A DNA stretch of 64,000 nucleotides from NCBI GenBank assembly GCA_013399115.1, contig VXAA01001354.1, positions 1,027,822-1,091,821 of the forward strand. The letters run 5' to 3'. A program made the translations under genes and the position numbers. Under the pieces are notes generated by a model, which worked only from the letters and a program-made list of their open reading frames with translations, made no database searches and was not told the origin of the DNA. This DNA is from Anseranas semipalmata (taxonomy: Eukaryota > Chordata > Aves > Anseriformes > Anseranatidae). Below, piece after piece: positions 12,470-23,100 of this stretch (positions are counted from its first letter, which is position 1; the number at the start of each line of letters is the position of its first letter).

Positions 12470-13750
12470 ATAATTGTCTTTGCAGTTGGAAAGCTTTTCC
12501 TAATTTTTACATCTTATGATTCTTAGTAGCTTCATCCTATTGTTTTGAGAATCCGTGGTGTAACTGGAACACTTCTTTGAGGTCAGCAGTTTGTCCTAAT
12601 GAAGCTGGTTTTCACAGGTATCAGACATATTTCTGCTTTTATGAGGTGATCCTACTGTATTTCCGTATTCTGCATGCTACTTAAATACCCCAAGTGAAAA
12701 CAGAAGGTAGATAATCTCTTCTTTCATCACATATGGACTTGAAGAGTGATACAGTGTCTTTTAATCTTTTCTGTTCTAAACAACTTCAATTTTTCCAGGC
12801 TTTTTTTTGGGTATTTTGAGACCTTTCAGTTGCTTGCTTGTATAGTCATGGAGATTTCATATTTTCTGAGAAGTTTTCAAAACCGCTTATAGTTTCTGAG
12901 CCAAGATTCATCTGATGCTGCAAACAGTGCATGTCTCTCAGGCTATCCTTACGTTTATATATACATTTTTTCTGCATCATGAAGCTGCTGTCTGATGCCC
13001 GAATTCCATGAATATAATTCCACCATTTTCTGTATATTTGGTATTAGACACGAGGTATTCCCAGACTCTGATTTGTGCAGTGTGATTATTCTCGACTAAG
13101 ATTAAATCTTGCATTTTTCCATATTGAATCCCAAGTTTTTCCTAAGCCGTTTCTATAAATTGTCTTTGTGCTCTGGTTTCTGATCCCCTTCTCTCTGTGC
13201 AGGCCTGCAGGCTTGGTGTTAGCTGTGTGTTTAAGCAGCAGGCTACCTAGTTCATCATTTAAGTTGTTCAGGAAAATGCTAAACGAACCTTGGCGAGGGC
13301 AGAACCAAGCTGAGCCTCGTGCGGTGTGGGAATCGGTGAGACCAAACTGGTCAGCATGCTTTTCCACCCAGCTTTGCACATACATCTAGACTAAGAAATG
13401 TCCAGAAAGACAGCGTCAAAATGTTGCTAAATAAGTTACTCCTGCTCCTGGTCTCATTGCCCTGTCTGCTGCTTTTGGTAATTCAGGGCCTGGACTGCAT
13501 CTACTGCTTTTCCCCAGTCTGAAATCCGTCAGCCTGCTCTTGAAGGTGGATTGCTTTGACATGATTTGCTCTTGAGAAACCCATGTTGGCTGTTAGTCAT
13601 CTGTCTCTTGCTTGGTGTTTATGTAATGATTCGTTCCAGCATTTTTCCAAGAATCGAAGTGAAAAGGCAATTGCTGCAATCACTGAAACTTTCAGATCCT
13701 CTCTAAGTATGCGAGGATGAAATGCATCTGCAGCAATTGGTGTGTAACAT
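12470..13750 (-). mobile_element. Ancient CR1/L3-like LINE fragment (ORF2 RT region to near 3' end), degraded
   Basis: Read on the minus strand, this segment is colinear with the intact CR1 at 42.55-44.17 kb. Matching landmarks are: the block around 12485-12540 (equivalent of the 'cttcctgatg' region near the ORF2 C-terminus); 13220-13285, the equivalent of the part encoding the FADD box and preceding residues; the hallmark TTTGACATGATTTGCTCTTG and 'aacccatgttggctg' at about 13555-13595 (equivalent to 43797-43813, encoding the SQHGF region); and GATGAAATGCATCTG near 13717 (equivalent to 44068-44085, encoding DGIHP). Spacing between the first and third landmarks is close to that of the intact copy. 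The last interval is about 130 bp shorter, implying a deletion. Frames are destroyed throughout, so this is an old insertion predating the modern bird CR1 families. Confidence 0.75.
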
Positions 13751-15237
13751 TGGATCTATGTGTATACACGTGTTTTCTTCCCAATGCTAACGTGAAATTT
13801 TATCTCTGTCTCTGCTGGGTTGTCCTACCGTGCTGCTTGTAACTTCTGGAGCCTGTGGCGTGAGTTTTGCTGGCAATGTAGCCAGTTAGCTAAAGCGTGT
13901 TCCGGATGACAAAATGTACAGGAAAATGCTGGGACTAATAGCAGGTATTCAGTGTTTAATATGAATTGCACAATACCTCATTGTAACTTTAATTAGTTCA
14001 GCTTTTGACACTCTGTATTGGTGGTGTCTTGTGTTTAAAAACAAAAGCACAAATATCAAAATTGTTTTGTTAGAAAATAAATATAAAATAATCTTTCTTT
14101 CAAAGCTCCAGCAGTTCCTGACAGCAGTCAGTGCTGTGTTTCTCTCCAGTGGTTGAAATATGTCAGGCAGGTGTTTCAAAACTCCTTATGCTGCAGGGAA
14201 ATATACTCTGATGTAATCTGCCTAATTTGACTCTTTGAATTACTTTCAAGAACACTTGCTGTTTGTAATGGAAATAGCTCACCAACCACTTCAGAGAGGA
14301 CTTTGTAATGTGAGCTGGTAAAACTCTGCAGGTGTAGCGGGTTTTTTATTTTATTTAACATCTTAGGTTTGTTTACTTTAATGTGTTACTGAAAAAGTGA
14401 CATAAAAGTGGTTTAACAAGTCATTTTTCATTTGAAAAATGTTTTCTTATTAACAAAGTTAACATCCAGTATTCTGCAATAGAACTACTGAGTCCAGGAA
14501 ACCACATTTTGCCCAGGAGAATGTTTCCTGAGGCTGAAATTCCCCAAAGACTTTTGTTTGGGATTGTACATACCTGAGGCATTTTGGCATAAGCATCAAT
14601 TAAAAAATGGGAAATGGTGTTTTCCTTGCTAATTCCTGGCTACTGAATGGAGGTTACTAAAAGCCTCTGTTTTACCAAAGCTGTTTTTTTCCCTAATTTG
14701 TTTGTGAATTAAACTGGGTTGGCCTAAGGAAAAAGATGCCAAGGTGTCAGAGTTCAGCATTTAACTTATGGATTTAAGCAGTTGTGCTTGACCAAAAGTT
14801 GTACTTTTTGGGTGAGTGGTCATTTATAGAAACACAAAATCGGTCTGTGATGCTGGCTTGAAGATGAGTGTTCAACACCCAAGGCCACTGTAAGTACCAG
14901 CACTCAAATGCCTTTAAGCTGGAAGAAAATCCCCTGAAAACTGATCGGGACCAGCTGGTGCAGCCATCGGTTTCCGGGTACAGCTCATCATGCCAGTGAG
15001 CATGTATGCCCAGTTTGACTAGTGCATTAGTTAACTTTATTGGCATGTACACTATTAATGGTATATTTCAGCAGAGATTAAAAAAAAAAATTAACAAAAT
15101 ATGTTCAGTTTCGAGGAGATGCTGTTTTGGGTGTGTTTAATTGTGGGACTCAGTGGGGATAGCAGAATTCAGGAGACTTTTATTTTAAATGGGCCCCTAC
15201 TGCGTTTTGTGCTGCTTCGAGTAGTTCCTTCTTGCAG
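13751..15237. other. Non-coding, nothing recognised
   Basis: AT-rich sequence with short open frames only. It ends in a pyrimidine-rich acceptor-like tract (TTCCTTCTTGCAG, AG at 15236-15237). Confidence 0.5.
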
Positions 15238-15490
15238 TCCACAGGCACCGATGCGATCTCTGAACACCTGCTTGGCACCTGCCGAGGTGCAGAGCTCTCC
15301 TGGTGGTGGTGGCAGGTTCAGCAGCCAGCGTTAACCATCCGTAAGCTGGCTGTTTCAGAGCTGAAGGCAGAGCGTGCCTTTTTCAGTCAAGGCTACCATT
15401 TGCCATTGCCAAGTCTGGAGTTCTAAATCAAAGCCATTTTTGAGTTATGCAGGCAGAAAAAAATAACTGAAAAATAAAGTTGACAGCTGT
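15238..15490 (+). other. Candidate terminal exon
   Basis: A good acceptor (AG at 15236-15237) is followed in phase 0 by a 62-codon open frame ending at 15424-15426. It starts STGTDAISEHLLGTC and contains four consecutive Trp from a TGG run. AATAAA lies at 15473-15478, giving a compact acceptor, ORF, stop, poly(A) arrangement. A second frame is also open across half of it, the Trp run is low-complexity, and the peptide is not recognised. I regard it as an exon candidate only. Confidence 0.18.
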
Positions 15491-18400
15491 GAGGTTTTCT
15501 TTCCACATTCGTCTACCTCAGAAACAGCTGAATGGATTTTATGAGACTTTCCAAAAATATCTCCCTCTACGCTAAGGGCAGAGTTAAAGAGCAGAAAAAC
15601 TTAGCAAATCTACTACAGCTCACTTTGTTTTGACAACTCTTGTCTCTTCCTTATTTACCAGTTGGAGTAATTTACGCAGGCGTGTTTTGTTTGTACTAGC
15701 AGTTCAGGGATGACTGCTCTTCATGCAGGTTTCTGTGTTTACAGAAAGGTCGGTTGCAATTCATTATTTCCCAGGGTGAGGAGCGGGTATTAGGCAGAGG
15801 TCAAACCACGACTGGGGCAGCCATGACTTGTGAGCATCTTGTAGCTGAAGTCAAAACTTGGAGTCACCCAAAGGCTGAAAAAAGTCTGACTGAAGTATGA
15901 AGTGAAGAATGGCAGTGGAAAGAAGGGGGGAAAAAATAACACCACCACCAAAAAAACCCCCCACAACAAAACCCCATAAAAACAGCTTCATTTCATTTAC
16001 AAAAAGATTTGCAAACGTGATGTGCAAGGAAGATGGCTAATACTTCCACAAAGAACAGCTCTGCTGGCTCTGTATGCCCGGGTGAAAGCCATTTCTGTCC
16101 CCATAGTTAAATAGAGTTCGCAGACGAGCTGGAGTGAGGCTCCCGGTTGCTTTGTACGCCAGTGAAGTTGCGCAGCGTGTGACAGCTATTTCCATTTGAC
16201 TGTATCCCTGAACTGTGTGCACGCCCCAGTTAGGGAGAGCAAAGAGTTAACAGAACCAGCACTTCCATTGCCTTCCCTTTGAATGGGCCGTAACGATTTT
16301 ACGCTCTATAATATGATCTCCTAAGTGGGAAGCCATCGTGAGTTGGTGGTTGTTCCTGCAAGTGCGTTTGATTACAATAGGCACATCTGGGAGCACCTCT
16401 GCTCTGCAGCGTCTATAGGAAAGGAGCTGCATTCCCCATCGCAGCTGATTCTGACTTGCAAGGCTGTTTTTATGAGGTGTATGTGTGTGCCTGCCCCAGG
16501 AGAGTGAACGCTGTTTCCACAGGGGCATTTGGATACCATATGCTTAGAAAATGCTGGCTATCTCTCAGAAACAGCAAAATACCTCCTCTTGGTTAATGCT
16601 GTAGCCCTCCCTATTGAAAGGTTTGTGTCTCCAACATGCTCTGAGAAATGATGAGTGATAGATGAAAAGCTTGAGTTGCTGTCCTTGATCCATTCTGAAA
16701 TTTAAGCTATTCGCTAGGTTTGAAACTGAGGTTCCTAGCCATCTGAAGCATTACCTTTGTGTGTTCAATCACAAGCACGCTGATATCAGTGAAAATATTC
16801 TTGCATGCTCCAGGTGACATGAATTTTGCCTCAGGAGTTTGGTGACTGCATGGCAGCCTTAGTATTTCATTTATAAATTTAATAGCTTTATTTATAAAAC
16901 AGAACTAGTACTGGTATTTAGCTCAGATTCAGTCTGGTTAGGGACAAGGGTATCTCGAGCAAAAGTCAAAGCACCGTAGCTGGGGGCATACAGAAGTGGG
17001 GAGCGTGAGCTGCTGGGCAGCGTTCGTTGTCTTGGCAAAGTGTGCGTGAGATGCTTTGATAGCTCCTGCCGGCTCCCCTTCAAAGATTTGGTTTCCAGGT
17101 GCGCGAAGGCTACACCACAACTTATGACGTGAAAAAACATCCACGCAGGATGTAGAATTGGGATCGTGAGGGCCTGAAGGTTCAGGCTGGTGCTTCTTTC
17201 CACCCGGCTGAGTTAACGTGTGGGGCTGCGCCCCGAGCAGGCGTGCGGCAGGCTGGGGGGAAGCCTGCCCTAGTGCTCAGAGCAGGCAGCTTTTCTATGG
17301 GAGTTAATGCTGATACCCTGAATTTGGGGTGTGGGAAGATCTGCAAAATCCTTTAGCCTCGTTCTTCCCTCCCTCTTCTGTGTCCTCATTCATTCCCTAA
17401 ATAATTTCATGCAAGCAACTCCAAAAATCCAGTCTTTTCAATATGCAGTAGTGCAGCAAGAGGCTGGTGGTGGTGATGGTCAGGAGAGCCGCGGCGGGGC
17501 AAAGGCGCGCTGCGATGTGTGGCAGGATCGCGCGCTCCAGCCAGGGACAGGTCCCTCGGGCCGAGGACAAGGAAGCTGTCGGGTGGCACAGCTGCCCGCA
17601 GGGAGGGTGTTGACCCCGGGTACCAGTCTGTACGTCAGTGTTCAGAAAGGAAAAAGCAAGGGGAAAAAACCCCAAACATTCTGAACTCTCGGGGCTGGCA
17701 GTAGCGTAGCTGACACCCAGGTGGAATAATTCCTTTGTGGCTACCAGACCTTCTGTGCGAGTGCGCAGAAGTCAGGTGGCTTTGTGTAGCAGCTCTGTTG
17801 GTTTTGGAGATGTTTTCGCAACAGTGGAAAACCATGTTGTATAAAGAAACAATAAACCACACGGGTAGATACAGACTTCTAAATGTGCAAGTATGTTTTC
17901 TATCAGCCAAGGAAAAATCCCTACTGCAGTCCCACCGGCTGACATGAGAAAATGCACAGCTCCAGGGCGCGTCTGCTCCACCCCGAGGACCTCCGCTCCG
18001 AGTCTGCCTCGGTGGTCACCTCGAGCTCAGCGGGGATGAGTTCTCAACATTCTCATGCAGCCCCTGCCTGCAGCATGGTGTGGTGTTCTGGGGAGTCTGC
18101 TGGGTATTGGCACACACATTGAGAGGGTCCAAACAGGCAGGGAGCAAGCGGAAGAAATAGGATTTATCCTTATAAAGGAAGAAATTAATAATTTTAAGCA
18201 TTATTACACTTTGCTTCTAGGTCATTACTAAGAGCCCAGGGGGTTTGCGTCTTGCAGGTATTTCTGTCCAAATCACTAGTCAGAGCAACCTGCTCTGCAC
18301 TTAAACTCAAAACCATCCCTGCCAAGCTGCTGTGACTTTTTACTGAGTTTTCACATTTTTTTTTTTGACTTGAAGGCATGCTGCCACCAAATGATTCCTC

Positions 18401-19149
18401 ATTCTGATTATGAAAATAACGTTTTCTGAGAAGCGAGCCTATTTCTAGCAACACCAGGGGACTTGTTGGCACAAGGTTGAGGATCTGTTTGCTCGTTTAT
18501 TTCAGGTAGTTCTGTGAGATTTCACAGGAAAGGGCTCTCCGGTTCTCCTGCTCCCAGAGACAACCTATGCAGGCATCTCGGACTTGGCAGTAGGTTTATC
18601 CAGAATGCTGCTGGACCCGTGCGGGTGGAGATGCCGTGCGCTAGAGCATACGCTGACCGTCCGCCTAGGTGACGACTCTTCCCGTTACGTGCAACAAGAT
18701 GCAGAAAATGCAGAAATAAGTGTAGAGGTTGAATAGGGTCTCTCAGGACGCCTTGCCCTGGGTCTGCCGTGAGGCTCAGCCGTGGGCAGAGCGGGGTTTT
18801 TCTGCTCTGGGACCGAGGCTGGTGCTCCAGCAGGGCTTTCATTGCAATTGTGGCACGAGAAAAGTGTTGCTGGCTTTTTCAGGAGGTCCACAATGTTTTC
18901 CCATTATTTGAAGGGCTGTGTTCAGAAACTACATACCTGCGGGCACCTGTTGTTTAAAATAACTTCTTATCCCTCAGAGATGCTTGGCAACAAAAGCCAA
19001 GAAGCATCTTTGGGTTCAGCAAACAAAAGATGAGTACAAACAGTACACTTACGTTTTTCTTCTGAAACTAATGGCTGTAAAAACGATTTTTTGGGTGTTT
19101 TGAAACCCGACATTAATGAAGTACTTCTGGTTGCCATTGCTGGATGAGT
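15491..19149. other. Non-coding stretch
   Basis: No gene recognised. It contains an A/C-rich simple run (15931-15982), a somewhat GC- and CpG-enriched interval about 17.2-17.6 kb with several overlapping open frames on both strands that look like composition artefacts, and a T-run at 18356-18366. Confidence 0.5.
15931..15982. repeat. A/C-rich low-complexity run
   Basis: Mixed A-runs with ACC repeats and C-runs, about 50 bp. Confidence 0.7.
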
Positions 19150-19280
19150 TGCTCTTTCTTTTAGTTCCCCATCTGCAAAATGGGGATAAATATTTTCCTA
19201 CCACATAGAAAAATCATGTTGAAAGCGTACGAAGTCTGGATACTGACATGGTGGAGACAATATAAATATCTAAGATAAAC
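19150..19280 (+). mobile_element. MIR-like amniote SINE fragment
   Basis: Contains CCCCATCTGCAAAATGGGGA at about 19167-19186, the hallmark block of MIR/CORE-SINE elements ('tttcctcatctgtaaaatggg'). It is followed by ATAAATATTTTCCTACCACATAG, matching the next consensus block ('ataatagtacctacctcatag'). The following 60 bp resemble the old LINE-derived tail (AAAGCG..., then TATAAATATCTAAGA). Divergence is high, as expected for an element active before the bird lineage arose. The subfamily cannot be set by eye. Confidence 0.65.
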
Positions 19281-20084
19281 ACACACCAGGATTGGAAAAT
19301 GCATTTTAATTCTAGCGATGTTCTTTCTGTCCTTTTTAACAGAGCTAGTAATTTGGAATATTTCTGTGTTGAGAAAGCCATCAAGGCAGATTAATAACAC
19401 TGTAGATGTTTTATTTTTGTATATGGGCAAGATAATATCATTAATATCTGTCTTCCTTTGGCTGGCTTTGTGTGGATTTTGCACAGAGCACTGCATTAAA
19501 AAGAGATTACCCTGCTATGACCCACTGAGTTTCCCTTTCCACCCAAAAAAATCCAGGAGAGAGCCAGTATGCTTTAGTTCAAATATAAACGGATGTGCTT
19601 CACCAGTGCTCTGGTATGCTTTGTAGGCTTTGAATAAAATTAGAATTTGGTGCAAAATGTCTGCTTCTCTACAGCGTCGGGGACGTGATAGCCCCGGTTC
19701 AGGACAGCAGCAGCGCTTGCTCTTCGTGCTTCGGTGTGGGCTTTCCAAGCGGGGTTTAGTTCCTGCAGCAAGTTCTTGGAAAATAATCCGATTCAAAATC
19801 GGGGGCAGACCATGGCAGCCTTCCCGGGGGTTTCTAGAGGCCTTGGACCAGGTCTGTTGTGTGCAGAGGTCAGGTGTCATTTTTTTGAAGGTTTCTATGG
19901 CAACCTAAAAACCACAACAACATAAACTTTGTTATATTAGCTTAAAACCCAGGGGGAGGTGTCGGAGTTGGAAGGTGTGCATTTGGATTCTTAGTCGCTG
20001 GGGTACAGAGGGATTTGCTTGGGGTTGAGGTTCAGCTCTGGTTCTTAAATACTCAGGCCCAGAGGTCTGGGCAAAGCCTCCTCC
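19281..20084. other. Non-coding, nothing recognised
   Basis: Short overlapping open frames on both strands (19.5-19.9 kb) have no domain or splice support. Confidence 0.5.
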
Positions 20085-20162
20085 GGGTCTGGCCCCTTAA
20101 GTATGTCCCCGGATCTGGCCCCTTGAGTACATTCCCGAATCTGGTGCCTTGAGTACATGTGG
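20085..20162. repeat. Three tandem copies of a 26-bp unit
   Basis: Units at 20085-20110, 20111-20136 and 20137-20162. Each begins GGRTCTGG or GAATCTGG, continues CCTTRAGTA and ends in a pyrimidine-purine variable tail. Units 1 and 2 differ at about five positions, and unit 3 is slightly more diverged. This is a short minisatellite formed by local duplication. Confidence 0.85.
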
Positions 20163-23100
20163 ATTTGCAGGGGAGAAGCAGAGGCAAACAGAAGTTCTCC
20201 CAGCTGGGAGAGACCCCTAGTGCCTCCGCTCCTCTCACCTGTGAATGGAAGGGGGCTGCCTGGGGGCTGGGGCCTCTCCCTGGGGGGGCCAGGGGCTGGC
20301 TGGGGGCCTGGCTGGCCCACAGGGAGGTGTGGGACGGGCAGTGGGATGCCTTCTGCTGCTGTGGCTGTGGAGCCAGAGCTTGTTTGTGGGAGCGGGGCGT
20401 TGGGTGTGCTGCTCGCAGCTCTGCCGCTTGCTGGGCTGCCTTGCGCTGATGGTGGTTCCGTCTTCTCGCAGTAAAATTGCTCTTACGGATCATTTATTTT
20501 GTCTTTAGTATTTTTTACTAATCTTTATGCACCGGCATTCAGAGGAGGAAACGTTTTGCCATCTCAACCTCTTGTGGGACAGGAAGTCTGTTTTCTGTTG
20601 GTTCCAGCCCTTAGACAACTGGGAAGGCGCTTTCATTCCCTGGAGGCATGGGCTTGAACTTTGCTGTACACATGTGGCAGAAAACATCCGATGCTTGATG
20701 AAGATGGAGAGAGTTGGTAGTTTCTAATGTTAATTTAAAATGAAAAATCAAAACATTTTAGTAAAACTAGATAAGTGGCAGAGATTTTAAATAATAACCA
20801 TTCCTCTAGCATTATTCTCTTCCCCCATTTTGGAGAGAATAGTTACTTATTCCTAATTTTTTCTGCAAGGAAAAGCACCCCTGTATCTGCTTTTCCATTT
20901 GCTGAACTCCTGCATGGGCTTCCTAGTGTGTGGATGCAATAAATTCTACTGCTTTAGCCGTCCACACGTCCGCTTGTCCCTGTTGCATGGCCTCCATTAA
21001 GAGGTCACATATCTGAGTTGGTTTTAATTGCGTCTCCAGTCTGGCAGATACTGCAAATACTGAAGATGGAAAAACGTGGGCTTGGGATGTTGCCTCCAAG
21101 GAGAGGTCTGCGTTGTGCTCTGTCCTGCGCGGAGAGTGGAGCCAGTGACAGGAGCCAAGAGCTAAGAGTGCATGCTCATCCACAGCGTAAGAAAAAGGAG
21201 GTGGATATCTCCAAAATGGAGGTTCAGAAAGAGGAAAGATCTTTCTAGAAACAAGGGCAGCTGGCCTTCTGCTTGGTGGGCGGCTTGGACTTATGGGTTT
21301 GAGAGTTGGGGTGGCAGTGGTTTTGTTTTAAACCTGTTCTCTGGCAAGCTGGGACTTGGAGAAAACACTTTGTATGCTTCAAAATATTTACAGAAGGCAA
21401 TCAGAGGAGGAAATCCATAGAGAAAAGACAAACCCAGAAGAGGGCAAATGACCTCAGAAGAAAAGGGATAAAGGCACGGGAAATGGCTGGAAGAGCCATT
21501 CACCAGTGCAGAATTTGCCAGCCTCCCTTGCTGGTCTCTGCATCAGAAGTGGTTTGTGGTGCTACTGGCCCTGTGCAGATGGGGAAATGAATAAATGCAG
21601 TCGGCTCTCTTTTTTTTCCCCTCTAGTTCCTGTGGTGTGTGGTTAAGGAGCCTTCACGTGCCCGGCTGCTGCATCCTCAGAGGAGTGCTCGTGTGTCAGT
21701 CGGTGCGGCTTGCCAGGCACGGAGCGAGGGGTCTGACAGCCTGCTTTTCTTTGGGCTGGGCACATTGGGGATGCTTATGGCTCCCAGGAACCGCGTGGCT
21801 GACTTCTGCAAAATCCCTCTGTGCTCCTGAAACTGTACAGTTGGTAGGGTCTGGTCTTACCAGGAAGACAGAGGAGGCTGGGGCTGTTTAACTGGGGAAA
21901 CTGAGCATAAGCAGCGTTCAGATTAAATAGCAGGAAATGGGGATAAATCGCTTTCTAGCGGAGAGGCGCAAAAATTTCCCCATGTGAGAATGGGTCAAAC
22001 CCTCCTGTCCCCTTGGGAGGGAGGGAGGAGCACGTGCAGTCTGGATTCCATCCAGAGCTCTGTGGCTTTGGTACCTCGGTGCTCGCTAGCATGGGGGTCT
22101 GGTTTGAAGAGTAACAGGGAGTGGTGCAGAGCTCAGGCTTTTAATCACGCAGCTTTTTTTGGCAGCAGAGCATTCCATTTCTGTCCTGGGAGCCGTTCCC
22201 CTATGGATGCCGAGCAGTATGATGGGACATGCCTGTCCTTTTTCTTTTCCGTGCACACATTGTTTACAGACAGCCAAAAACGTTACCAGTCAATCCGACC
22301 TCCCATAGCTGATGAAATGAGAAAGGCAGAGTCGCAGCAACCTTCCAGCGCGTATTTATGACCTGCACTCCTCCGATAGAGAGCCCACAGTCCTAAATCT
22401 GCTCTCTGAATTTTTCACCAGCTCTGGGACGTTGGGGCTTGTTGGACATGCAGCCTCCCTCTGCCTGTTCCGTCTTTCCTGGCTGTGTCCTACGAGCTGG
22501 TTCTGGCCAGCGTGCTCCTGCTCGCCTGTCAGCTCGCTCTGCTGCTTTGTGACCTTACGGTCGGCTTTCATGGCAAGAGGTGCTGCCGAAAATCTGTTGT
22601 TGAGGTGCGGTTTCCTCTAAGGTGTAATGCAGTAGTTGTTAAAACACTCGATGTCACTGCAGGATGGGTTAGGAGAGAGCAGTGTAGTGTCCAGTGTAAT
22701 GTATACTCAGCATATGGACCCTGGTGCACTGAGCTCAAGCAGTAGTGGCCAGCTGATAGGAACTGGCTGCAGCCCAAGCCTGGGATACACAAGTGCTGGG
22801 AGTTATGGGGTGTGCAGTGCTGGGATCCAGACGTGACTTTAGGCTTGAGCCTGTATCTGGAGAAATGAACTGTGAAGGGTACATCCGCGGAAGTCTTTTA
22901 GGATTCTTCCAGCTGTAAGTGCTGTATGTGAACGGTGCCTAATACTGCAATCAGATTTGAATTCCTTGTTCTAGTACCATACCTGACAAGAAATAGAGTT
23001 GCTTTTTGCAGAATGAGAAACATCGCTGTAGTTCTAAGATAATAGAAGAAACACAGTGTTGTTAATTCAACACATTTGAAAGTGTATACTTTGCTGCCCT

